Shown: piece by piece, positions 24,654 to 32,077 of the stretch
How positions within the stretch are numbered: position 1 is the stretch's first letter
How the letters are laid out: each line of letters starts with the position of its first letter
Assembly (NCBI GenBank): GCA_012517355.1
Contig: JAAYVD010000108.1
Location: 1 to 47,810 of the forward strand
DNA length: 47,810 nt
Reading direction: 5' to 3'
Source: Candidatus Rifleibacteriota bacterium
GTDB lineage: Bacteria; Muiribacteriota; Ozemobacteria; Ozemobacterales; Ozemobacteraceae
The notes under the pieces: generated by a model
The model's database searches: none
What the model was told of the DNA's origin: nothing
The model's input: only the letters and a program-made list of their open reading frames with translations
Translations under genes and position numbers: made by a program

Positions 24654-26369
24654 CTACACCTTTTCCGGGCGGGGATGATAGTGGGTGTGCAGGAACCGGT
24701 GCGCCGTTTCCGAGTTGGGCTTGCCCAGGAAGTCGGCGTAGAGCTTCTGGATCGAGGGGTTGTCGTGCGAGCGCCGCAGCTGCATCCCGGCGTCGATGGC
24801 GTAGATCTTCCGGAGCCGCTCCTGCAGCGCGTCGACGTCGAACACGGTGGGCTGGCCGCCGCCGTTCAGGCAGCCGCCGGGGCAGGCCATGATCTCGATG
24901 AAATCGTACTTCCGTTCGCCCGACCCCAGCGAGGTCAGCAGCTGGCGGGCATTCGCCAGCCCCGAAGCGACGGCGCAGCGCAGCCGCAGGTCGCCCAGGG
25001 CGATGGTGGCCTCCTTCACCCCGGTGAAGCCGCGGACCGCCTCGATGTCCAGGTTCTCCAGGTCGCGGCCGGTCACCAGCTTGTGCGCGGTGCGCAGGGC
25101 GGCCTCGGCGACCCCGCCGGTGGCCCCGAAGATGGCCCCTGCCCCCGAGGCCTCGCCCAGGGGATGGTCGAACGCCGCCGGCCGGCAGGTCTTCAGGTCG
25201 ACGTCGTAGGCCTTCAGCAGGCGGGCGACCTCGCGGGTGGTCAGCACGATGTCGACGTCGCGGATGCCGTCGACCTCCATTTCGGGCCGCTGCGCCTCGA
25301 ACTTCTTGGCCGTGCAGGGCATCAGCGACACGACGTGGACCTGCCGGGGATCGAGGTTCATGCGCTTCGCCCAGTAGCCCTTGATCATGGCTCCCTGCAT
25401 CTGCTGCGGCGACTTGCAGCTCGACAGGTTGGGCAGATACTGCGGGAAGAAATGCTCGATGAACTTGATCCAGCCCGGGCTGCAGCTGGTGATCATGGGG
25501 AGCACCCCGCCCGAGGTCAGGCGGTGGACCAGTTCGCTGCCCTCCTCCATGATGGTCAGGTCGGCGGCGAAGTTGGTGTCGAAGACGTAGTCGAACCCGA
25601 TGCGGCGCAGGGCATCGACCAGCAGGGGGGCCACGTTGTCCTCGTCGACGCCGAACAACTCGCCGAGGGCCACCCGTACGGCCGGGGCGATCTGCGCCAC
25701 CACCGTCTTGCCCTTGGTGTTCAGTACGTCGATGGTCTCGCGCACCGCGAACGATTCGGACAGGGCGCCGGTCGGGCAGACCTTGATGCACTGTCCGCAG
25801 TTGACGCAGGTGGTGCTGGCCAGGTCCTCGTTGAAGGCGGGCAGGACCATGGTCTGGAAACCCCGCTTGGTGAAGTCGATCGCCCCGATGCCCTGCACCT
25901 CCTCGCAGACCCGCACGCAGCGCCCGCAGATGATGCACTTGTTGGAATCCCGCACCAGCGAGGGGGAGGAGGCGTCGACGGGGTAGGTCCGCCGCTCCTT
26001 CCACTGTGGCCTGGGCTCGGCCCCGAGTTCCTGCGCCAGTTTCTGCAGTTCGCAGGTCAGGCTGCGGCTGCAGCTCAGACAGTCCTGCGGATGGTTGGCG
26101 ATCAGCAGCTCGACGATCAGCTTGCGGGCATCGCGGATCCGCTCCGTGTTGGTGCGGACCTTCATCCCCTCGCTGAGCGGGTAGGCGCAGGATGGGACCA
26201 GGGTGCGGGCCCCGTCGACCTCGACCACGCAGATCCGGCAGGAACCGGAGGGGGTCAGGTTCTTCAGGTGACAGAGAGTGGGAATGTCGATGCCGGCCTT
26301 CCGGCAGGCATCCAGAATGGTCAGGCCGTTGTCGAACTGGTAGGGGGCGCCGTTGATTTCGACGTTCAT
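24654..26369 (-). CDS. hydA: NAD-linked [FeFe]-hydrogenase catalytic subunit HydA
   Basis: 571 aa. The N-terminal 2Fe-2S domain (C33, C44, C47, C61) is followed by a His-ligated 4Fe-4S site (H93, C97, C100, C106). Next come two 4Fe-4S motifs (CIICGRCVRVC, CVNCGQCIKVC) and the H-cluster domain. Loops L2 (MPCTAKKFE) and L3 (EIMACPGGCLNGGGQP) are canonical. L1 reads TSCSPGW (295-300) instead of TSCCPxW, so Ser stands at the second Cys. The C-terminal SHDNPSIQKLYADFLGKP replaces a separate small subunit. With HydB and HydC it forms the trimeric enzyme that couples NADH and reduced ferredoxin to H2 (electron bifurcation or confurcation in studied members). It starts 18 nt after hydB. Maturases HydEFG are not in the window. 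Confidence 0.95.
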   Translation of the reverse strand: MNVEINGAPYQFDNGLTILDACRKAGIDIPTLCHLKNLTPSGSCRICVVEVDGARTLVPSCAYPLSEGMKVRTNTERIRDARKLIVELLIANHPQDCLSCSRSLTCELQKLAQELGAEPRPQWKERRTYPVDASSPSLVRDSNKCIICGRCVRVCEEVQGIGAIDFTKRGFQTMVLPAFNEDLASTTCVNCGQCIKVCPTGALSESFAVRETIDVLNTKGKTVVAQIAPAVRVALGELFGVDEDNVAPLLVDALRRIGFDYVFDTNFAADLTIMEEGSELVHRLTSGGVLPMITSCSPGWIKFIEHFFPQYLPNLSSCKSPQQMQGAMIKGYWAKRMNLDPRQVHVVSLMPCTAKKFEAQRPEMEVDGIRDVDIVLTTREVARLLKAYDVDLKTCRPAAFDHPLGEASGAGAIFGATGGVAEAALRTAHKLVTGRDLENLDIEAVRGFTGVKEATIALGDLRLRCAVASGLANARQLLTSLGSGERKYDFIEIMACPGGCLNGGGQPTVFDVDALQERLRKIYAIDAGMQLRRSHDNPSIQKLYADFLGKPNSETAHRFLHTHYHPRPEKV

Positions 26370-26387
26370 GGTTGCTGCATCTCCTCG

Positions 26388-28358
26388 CTATGACACCGTG
26401 ATGGCCTTGAACGGGCAGACTTCCTGGCAGACACCGCAGCGGACGCATTTGTCCTTGACGATGTAATGGCTGTGCTTGAGTTCGCCGACGATCGCCCCGT
26501 TGGGGCATTTCTTCTTGCACAACCCGCACCCCTTGCAGGCCTCGGGCTGTACGCGGAAGGTCAGCAGCGACTTGCACTTGCCGGCCGGGCAGTGGCGGTC
26601 GTAGATGTGGGCCTCGTATTCGTCCTTGAAGTAGCGCAGGGTCGACAGGATCGGGTTGGGGGCCGTCTGACCCAGGCCGCAGGCCGCGGTGTCCCGGATC
26701 GTTTCGCAGGTGTGGCGCAGGTCGATGACCGCCTTGAACCGCTCGAGGGTCATGTTTCCCTTCTCGGACTCGGGGGCCTGCACGATCTTGTCGAGCATCT
26801 CCTGGAGACGGGCGATGCCTTCGCGGCAGGGAATGCACTTGCCGCACGACTCGGACCGCGTGAAGTTGATGAAGAACCGGGCCACGTCGACCATGCAGGT
26901 CTTGTCGTCCATCACCACGAGGCCGCCCGAGCCCATCATGGCGCCCGCGCTGATGAGGGAATCATAGTCGATGGCCGTCTCCAGCAGGGAGGTGGGCAGG
27001 CAGCCGCCGGACGGGCCGCCGATCTGCGCCGCCTTGAAGGTGCCGTCGTTGAGGATGCCGCCGCCGACGTCGAAGATGATCTCGCGCAGCGTGATGCCCA
27101 TCGGCACCTCGATCAGGCCCGACAGCTTGACCTTGCCGGTCAGGGCGAACACCTTGGTGCCTTTCGACCGCCCGGTGCCGATGCCGGCGAACCAGGAGGC
27201 GCCCCGCCACAGGATGTCGGGGACGTTGGCGAAGGTCTCGACGTTGTTGATGACGGTGGGCTTGCCGAACAGCCCGGACACCGCCGGGAAGGGGGGCCGG
27301 GGCTTGGGCATGCCCCGCTTGCCCTCGATCGAGGCGATGAGGGCGGTCTCCTCGCCGCAGACGAAGGCGCCGGCGCCCATCTTCAGGGTGAGATCGAATT
27401 CCACCCCCGAACCGAGGATGTCCTTTCCGAGAAGGCCGACTTCCCGGCAGTGCGCGATCGCCCGGTTCAGCTTCTCGATGGCCAGGGGATACTCGGCCCG
27501 CACGTAGATGTAGCCCCGGGTGGCGCCGATCGCGTAGCCGCCGATGGCCATGCCCTCGATGATCCGGTGCGGATCCCCTTCCAGGACGGACCGGTCCATG
27601 AAGGCGCCGGGGTCACCCTCGTCGGCGTTCATCACGATGTACTTCTGGGGGTTGTCCTGGCTGAAGGCGAACTCCCATTTCTTGCCGGTGGGGAACCCGC
27701 CGCCGCCGCGGCCGCGCAGGCCCGAGGCGGTCACCTCGGCGACCACCTGCTTGCGGGGCATGCGCAGGGCCTTGGCCAGCGCGCGGTATCCGCCGCGGGC
27801 CAGGTACTCGTCGAGGGAGTCGGGGTCGAGGGTGCCGCAGTTGCCCAGCACGATGCGAAGCTGTTTCTTGAAGTAGGGAAGGTCCTTGAACCGGGGCACG
27901 CCGGCCCAGTCGCCGGGGATCTCGAAATCGGGCCCGGACGGATAGGATTCGGAAATGCCCAGGACCAGGTCCCGGGGGAGCTCATCCTTTTCCAGGTAAG
28001 AGGAAACGATCTTCTCGAGGCGCGGCAGGGTGACGCTGCCGAAGCTGACCCGGGGCCGGCCGGGCTTCTTGACGTCGACCATGACCTCGTGCTGGCAATA
28101 GCCGATGCAGCCGGTCTTTTTGAGGGTGACGGCGATGCGGCCGGAGCGGTTCAGCTCCTCGAGCTTGTTCCAGATGTCCATGCCGCCGGAGGCCAGGCCG
28201 CAGGTGCCCAGTCCGACGTAGACGATGGTCCGGCCATCCTGCTCGGCCTGCAGCAGCTTCGCGGCCTCGTCCATCGGCCGTCCCGACAGGAGGTCGGCGA
28301 TGGTGGCGGGGCCCCGCAGGACCTGGGACACGGGAGCGGTGACGGCGGTGGCGGTCAT
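26388..28358 (-). CDS. hydB: NADH-binding subunit HydB (NuoF-like) of the [FeFe]-hydrogenase
   Basis: 656 aa from the ATG at 28358 (GGAAGG before it); the frame extends further upstream but overlaps hydC. An N-terminal thioredoxin-like 2Fe-2S region (about 35-125; GTCGLASGG, KTGCIGYCQHE) precedes the NuoF core. The core has the FMN/NADH-binding GLRGRGGGGFPTGKKW and NADEGDPGAFMDR motifs, then a 4Fe-4S site SCGKCIPCREG plus a later HTC. The C-terminus adds CPAGKC and two ferredoxin 4Fe-4S motifs (CKGCGLCKKKC, CVRCGVCQEVC). These extra clusters distinguish HydB from complex I NuoF and provide the ferredoxin route. Its start overlaps the hydC stop by 4 nt. Confidence 0.95.
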   Translation of the reverse strand: MTATAVTAPVSQVLRGPATIADLLSGRPMDEAAKLLQAEQDGRTIVYVGLGTCGLASGGMDIWNKLEELNRSGRIAVTLKKTGCIGYCQHEVMVDVKKPGRPRVSFGSVTLPRLEKIVSSYLEKDELPRDLVLGISESYPSGPDFEIPGDWAGVPRFKDLPYFKKQLRIVLGNCGTLDPDSLDEYLARGGYRALAKALRMPRKQVVAEVTASGLRGRGGGGFPTGKKWEFAFSQDNPQKYIVMNADEGDPGAFMDRSVLEGDPHRIIEGMAIGGYAIGATRGYIYVRAEYPLAIEKLNRAIAHCREVGLLGKDILGSGVEFDLTLKMGAGAFVCGEETALIASIEGKRGMPKPRPPFPAVSGLFGKPTVINNVETFANVPDILWRGASWFAGIGTGRSKGTKVFALTGKVKLSGLIEVPMGITLREIIFDVGGGILNDGTFKAAQIGGPSGGCLPTSLLETAIDYDSLISAGAMMGSGGLVVMDDKTCMVDVARFFINFTRSESCGKCIPCREGIARLQEMLDKIVQAPESEKGNMTLERFKAVIDLRHTCETIRDTAACGLGQTAPNPILSTLRYFKDEYEAHIYDRHCPAGKCKSLLTFRVQPEACKGCGLCKKKCPNGAIVGELKHSHYIVKDKCVRCGVCQEVCPFKAITVS

Positions 28359-28867
28359 TGCCCTTCCCCCTTCCGGATCTCGGCGACCAGCTTGCCGGCA
28401 TCCTTGTTTTCGAGGCGGCCGTGGAACGTGCCATCGACGGTGACCACCGGAGCGATCGAGCAGCTGCCGAGGCAGGCGACGATATCGAGGGTGAACAGGC
28501 CGTCTTTCGTGGTCTGGCCCGGGGCGACCCCCAGCTCGGACTCGAACGAGCGCAACAGCTGGTCGGAACCGCGCACGTGGCAGGCGGTGCCGCGGCAGAC
28601 CTGGATGGTGTGCTTGCCGGGCGGGTTCAGTTTGAACTGGTTGTAGAAGGTGGCGACCCCGTAGACCTTGCTGACCGGCACTCCGACGTGCTGGGCGATG
28701 TGGATCATCGCGTCGCGCGACAGGAATTTGAACTTCTCCTGGGTGACCTGAAGGATGGGAATCAGGTATTCGCGCTTCTGGGAAGGAAAGCGCTCCAGGA
28801 TGGCGGCAAGTTCGGCCGGCGGGGGAGTGGAGGGGAGAGTGGTCTGGCAGGCGCAGGGGTGGTTCAT
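28355..28867 (-). CDS. hydC: 2Fe-2S subunit HydC (NuoE-like) of the [FeFe]-hydrogenase
   Basis: 170 aa from the ATG at 28867, with GGAG upstream; an in-frame ATG 16 codons earlier lacks a ribosome site. It is a NuoE/24-kDa-type protein: an N-terminal helical bundle (AILERFPSQKREYLIPIL) and a thioredoxin-like domain holding one 2Fe-2S cluster with Cys pairs in CRGTACHVRG and CLGSCSIAP. It is the first gene of the hydrogenase operon, with a 4-nt overlap into hydB. The leader from the predicted promoter is about 60 nt. The N-terminal CACQ is not part of the cluster site. Confidence 0.93.
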   Translation of the reverse strand: MNHPCACQTTLPSTPPPAELAAILERFPSQKREYLIPILQVTQEKFKFLSRDAMIHIAQHVGVPVSKVYGVATFYNQFKLNPPGKHTIQVCRGTACHVRGSDQLLRSFESELGVAPGQTTKDGLFTLDIVACLGSCSIAPVVTVDGTFHGRLENKDAGKLVAEIRKGEGQ

Positions 28868-28936
28868 GGCTCGCTCCGTTGTGTGATGTAGGGGTTCGAA
28901 GAGGACCAAGCGCACTTGAGAAAACTTTCACTATTT

Positions 28937-28965
28937 AATATAACATATTGCGACTAAATTCACAA
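28937..28965 (-). promoter_or_regulatory. hyd operon promoter overlapped by a Rex-like operator
   Basis: Minus strand TTGTGA (28965-28960), a 17-nt spacer and TATATT (28942-28937) form a promoter in an AT-rich island. The 18-bp sequence TTGTGAATTTAGTCGCAA (28965-28948) matches the Rex consensus TTGTGAA-N4-TTCACAA at 12 of 14 fixed positions and covers the -35 box. A bound repressor would block RNA polymerase. Rex binds when NADH/NAD is low, so high NADH would release hydrogenase expression. Confidence 0.65.
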
Positions 28966-28980
28966 GTCAAATCTGTGCGC

Positions 28981-29287
28981 GGACTGAGACAGCGGGGTGA
29001 CCGGGGGTCGATTCGGAAATCTGGCTTTGGGGGCGGGCGAAGGAGGCGGGTTGCGGAACCTGGCTCGGGAAGGTGTTTGCGGGAGCGTCTCGGGAAGCGC
29101 ATGAGGGAAGGGGCCGCGCGGGCCGGGACCTGGCGGGGGTGGGCGTGGCCGGCGTGAGAGAGGGCGATGGACGGGTGTGGGAAGAGCCCGTGCGGTGCCA
29201 GCAGGTGCGGGCTGGACCCGACGCGGGCGGTGGGCCGGTCGAACGGGGCGCGGCTACGGGAGCGGGTGAGGGAAGGGGCCGCGCGGG
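28981..29287. other. GC-rich gap with a direct repeat
   Basis: Between the hyd promoter and the end of the next gene I see no gene. A 21-bp sequence (TGAGGGAAGGGG followed by CCGCGCGGG) occurs exactly at 29102-29122 and 29267-29287 in the same orientation; its second half is self-complementary. The rest is purine-biased with no clear signals. Confidence 0.5.
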
Positions 29288-29776
29288 TCATGGCTCGTCG
29301 GGGGCTGGTGGCGTGCCCGTGCGAGGATCGGTCTGGGGTGGAAGCGGCTCGGGCAGTGCATCGGCCAGCCGGGAGCGGAGGTCTTCGGGAAAATGGCGGT
29401 CGGCGAGGGCCCGCTCGATCTCCCGGTGGGCATCCGCCTCGCGGCCCAGGTCGAGAAGGGCGAGGGCGCGGTAGGTGCGGGAAAGGGGATCGCCCTGGCC
29501 ACGCAACGCCCGGAGGAGGTCTTCCGCCTGGCCGGACTGGAGCATGTCCTCATAAGCGGACGCCGCCCCTTCCCCCGACAGGGAGGGACTGCCGTCACCG
29601 ACCGCCCCGTGGATGTTGCCGACCTTGAGGCTGACGCCGGTGTCCTTTTCCTTGGGCGGCTGGTCGGTGCCTCCCGGATAGATCACTTTGGTCCCCACGG
29701 TGAGCTGGCTCTGGGCCAGGGTCTGGAACGGGACCGCGGCCAGGATGGCAGCGAGAAGAACGAGCCGGACCATCAT
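29288..29776 (-). CDS. Small exported protein with a helical C-terminal half
   Basis: 162 aa from the ATG at 29776 (the next codon is also ATG), with GGAGGGG upstream. A signal peptide ends at about TLAQSQ (residue 22). The mature N-terminus (LTVGTKVIYPGGTDQPPKEK) is short and polar. Residues 75-145 form helix pairs (LLRALRGQGDPLSRTYRALALLDLGREADAHREIERAL) like one or two TPR units. A Pro-rich end follows. It has a promoter candidate at 29824-29853. The stop overlaps the second copy of a direct repeat. Function unknown. Confidence 0.7.
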   Translation of the reverse strand: MMVRLVLLAAILAAVPFQTLAQSQLTVGTKVIYPGGTDQPPKEKDTGVSLKVGNIHGAVGDGSPSLSGEGAASAYEDMLQSGQAEDLLRALRGQGDPLSRTYRALALLDLGREADAHREIERALADRHFPEDLRSRLADALPEPLPPQTDPRTGTPPAPDEP

Positions 29777-29823
29777 GAAATCCCCTCCTTCGGCCGATGA
29801 CGGCGCTGGGGTTTTCCCTTCCC

Positions 29824-29853
29824 AGTATACGCCTGCGGAAGACGCCCCGCCAA
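29824..29853 (-). promoter_or_regulatory. Promoter candidate for the small exported protein
   Basis: Minus strand TTGGCG (29853-29848), an 18-nt spacer and TATACT (29829-29824). The start would be near 29817, about 40 nt before the ATG at 29776. Confidence 0.5.
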
Positions 29854-29865
29854 CGGGAAGGACAG

Positions 29866-30420
29866 ATGGTCAAGACGCTCGAACGGTTCCATGCCTTCCG
29901 GCATTGCCCCAGGTGCAAGGCCGACGTCGACCCGCACCACCGGTTCTGCCGGCAATGCACCTTCTGGCTGGCCCGGCCGGAAGTGGACGGGTTGCGCCAG
30001 GTCGAGACCCGCCCGGCCGGAAACGCCATTTCCGAGATGCTCGGTCGGTTGGTCCAGGTCATCCGGCAGTTCCAGTCGTCCGTCCATTTCATCTTCCTGG
30101 GTCTTTCCCTCGGAGCGATCGGGACCTTCCTGCTGGTCGTCATGCTCAATTCCGTTGCTCCGGACTGGGTCGCCTTCGGGGCCCGGGCCCAGCGCCGCAG
30201 CTGCTACGCCAACATGCGGGTGATCCAGGGCGCCATGGAGGTCTTCCTGCAGGAGAACCGCTTCACCCCCGCCCTGGCCAGCGACCCGGTCCAGGTGCTG
30301 TTCGAAGGCGGAACCCTGAGCAACCGGCCGGTCTGCCCCGTCGCCGGCAACCGGTACCGGATTCCCCGTGGCTCCAGTCTGCAGTGCGTCGGCTCGGAAG
30401 GTCACGGCCTGCCGTATTGA
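29866..30420 (+). CDS. Zinc-ribbon membrane protein with a pilin-like motif
   Basis: 184 aa from the ATG at 29866, with GGGAAGGA just upstream. Residues about 14-31 form a zinc ribbon, CPRCKADVDPHHRFCRQC (Cys 14, 17, 28, 31). One membrane segment (about 74-97) follows. After it comes RRSCYANMRVIQGAMEVFLQEN, the pattern that follows the first helix in type II secretion pseudopilins and type IV pilin-like proteins, then a small domain with paired Cys (PVCPVAGNRY ... LQC). There is no prepilin cleavage site before the membrane helix; the zinc ribbon replaces it. It may be a cytoplasmically anchored pilin-derived protein; this is inference. Confidence 0.7.
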   Translation: MVKTLERFHAFRHCPRCKADVDPHHRFCRQCTFWLARPEVDGLRQVETRPAGNAISEMLGRLVQVIRQFQSSVHFIFLGLSLGAIGTFLLVVMLNSVAPDWVAFGARAQRRSCYANMRVIQGAMEVFLQENRFTPALASDPVQVLFEGGTLSNRPVCPVAGNRYRIPRGSSLQCVGSEGHGLPY

Positions 30421-30503
30421 AGAAATTCCGCACAAGGCTCACACAACGGCGACATCCGGCCGATATGGCCGCCAACAGTTCTCCTCGGAGGGACGGAAGA
30501 TCG

Positions 30504-31046
30504 ATGGAAAAAAAGAGATATTCGTTGCGGGATATCCAGAAGATGGCCCAGCTTTCCCCGGCCGTGCTGCAGGACCTGGTTCGGAAGAACCGGGAACATC
30601 TCCGGGTGGAGGTGAAGAAGGGGCCCAACGGCGAGGAAGAGATCTGGTTCGATCAGGATTCCCTGGACCGCCTGCTGTTCATCAAGCAGTTGCGGTTCCC
30701 GCGACCCTTGTCACGGGATGAATACCTGGCCCAGTTGCGTGTTCCCGACCGCCCCGGGACGAAGAAACGCGAGGAGCCGGTGGCCATGGTCGACCTGATG
30801 GTGGCCGCCCTGGACCGGCTGGCAGGAGAGATGCGGACCCTCAAGGGCATCCTGGGCGATCTCCTGTCGCGTCATCACCAGATCCTGCGTGACCTGGGGC
30901 GGTCGCAGATGGAGAATTCGCACCTCCACAAGGAGGTCGAGGCGATGCGCCAGCGTCAGCACACCCTGGTGCAGGAGCTCCAGAAATACGTGGAGACCGG
31001 GGAGAACCCCGACGTCGAAGGCGAGGAGCAGAAGGCGATCAACTAG
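30504..31046 (+). CDS. MerR-like winged-helix protein with coiled coil
   Basis: 180 aa. The start ATG has GGAGGG and GGAAGA upstream. Residues 5-70 (YSLRDIQKMAQLSPAVLQDLVRK ... EIWFDQDSLDRLLFIKQLR) resemble the N-terminal helix-turn-helix of MerR-family regulators, but the usual effector-binding part is missing. Residues 95-165 are heptad-rich and should form a long coiled coil (LLSRHHQILRDLGRSQMENS). It could be a small DNA-binding or cell-organisation protein; I cannot decide. Its end overlaps the convergent TPR gene by 8 nt. Confidence 0.65.
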   Translation: MEKKRYSLRDIQKMAQLSPAVLQDLVRKNREHLRVEVKKGPNGEEEIWFDQDSLDRLLFIKQLRFPRPLSRDEYLAQLRVPDRPGTKKREEPVAMVDLMVAALDRLAGEMRTLKGILGDLLSRHHQILRDLGRSQMENSHLHKEVEAMRQRQHTLVQELQKYVETGENPDVEGEEQKAIN

Positions 31047-32070
31047 CCGGCTTCTTCGGTTTCCTGGTTTTTTCCGACGGTTTGGCCGCGAGGGTCTTCT
31101 TCGCGGCCTTGCCGGCTTTTCCGGAAGGAAGGGTGCCCTTGGGGTGCTTGGCTGAGGCGGGTTTCGCGGCGGACCTGGGGGGGGAGGCCGGGCGGGGCCG
31201 GGCCGCGGGGGACGAGGGGCGATCGGTGTGGTCGGAGGAGGGGCGATCGGTTTCGTCGGAGGCGGGTCGGGTCGCCGGGCGGGGCGGGCGTGGGGAGGGT
31301 TGGCGATCCTGGGTGGGGGGGGCGTCCGTGGGTGCGGCGGTGGAGCCGGGTTCCACGGGTGCCTGTTCGATGGAGGGGCGGAGGGGTTTCTCGTGTTTGG
31401 CGGCGAGGATGCGGCGGTTGAGGGTGTCGACGCTTTCGAGATGGGTGGCCGGGTCGAGTTGGGCGGATTTGTCGGCGTGGCGGAGGGCCTCGTCGTAGTG
31501 GCCCAGTTCGAACAGGGCGTTGGCCTGGTTGAAGTGGGCCAGCGCGTAGTCGGGATCCTCGTGGAGGGCCTTGCGGTACCAGAGGGAGGCCTTTCCGTAC
31601 ATGCCGATGGTGGCATAAGCGAGGCCGATGTTGTGCATCGTCTCGACGTTGTCTTCGTCGCGGCGGTGGGCATCCTTCCAGAAGGCGATGGCCTTGCGGA
31701 GCTTCCCTTCCTTGAGGGCGACCTGGCCGAGGTTGAACAGGATCTCGGAATCCTCGGGGGACAGGGCGAGGGCTTTCTTCCAGTAGCGCTTGGCCACCGG
31801 AAGGTTTTCCTCGAGGTAGAAGGCGAGGGCGAAGTTGTAGATCAGGTCGATGTTCTGGGGGAACCGGCGGATGGCGTCGCGCCAGATCCGTTTGGCCTTG
31901 CCCAGGAATCCGGTATAGGCGTAGGTGTTGCCCAACAGCCTGATGGCGACCGGATCGTCGGGGTTCTTCTCGAGGTAGGCTTTCAGATGCGGCCGGGCTT
32001 CGTCGTATTTCCCGTCTTTCATCAAATCCTGGATGTCGGCGAGGGTCTTGGGGGTGGTGCCCATGGTCAT
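31039..32070 (-). CDS. TPR protein with a low-complexity basic tail
   Basis: 343 aa, starting at ATG 32070 (a second ATG two codons later). Residues 10-220 hold about six tetratricopeptide repeats (for example DSEILFNLGQVALKEGKLRKAI, YALAHFNQANALFELGHYDEAL). Residues 235-343 are Pro/Ser/Ala/Lys-rich and disordered. They include two tandem 24-bp DNA repeats (31210-31257) encoding DETDRPSS/DHTDRPSS, and end in a Lys/Ala/Pro stretch that could touch nucleic acid or acidic partners. It lies 7 nt after the permease gene on the same strand. TPR domains bind proteins; the partner is unknown. Confidence 0.8.
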   Translation of the reverse strand: MTMGTTPKTLADIQDLMKDGKYDEARPHLKAYLEKNPDDPVAIRLLGNTYAYTGFLGKAKRIWRDAIRRFPQNIDLIYNFALAFYLEENLPVAKRYWKKALALSPEDSEILFNLGQVALKEGKLRKAIAFWKDAHRRDEDNVETMHNIGLAYATIGMYGKASLWYRKALHEDPDYALAHFNQANALFELGHYDEALRHADKSAQLDPATHLESVDTLNRRILAAKHEKPLRPSIEQAPVEPGSTAAPTDAPPTQDRQPSPRPPRPATRPASDETDRPSSDHTDRPSSPAARPRPASPPRSAAKPASAKHPKGTLPSGKAGKAAKKTLAAKPSEKTRKPKKPAS

Positions 32071-32077
32071 TCCTTTC

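Noticed and set aside
24654-28867. Part of a complex I (nuoEFG) operon
   Set aside because: The third gene has H-cluster loops L2 and L3 and the C-terminal hydrogenase small-subunit-like tail, and the NuoF-like protein carries extra ferredoxin motifs. No membrane complex I genes are present.
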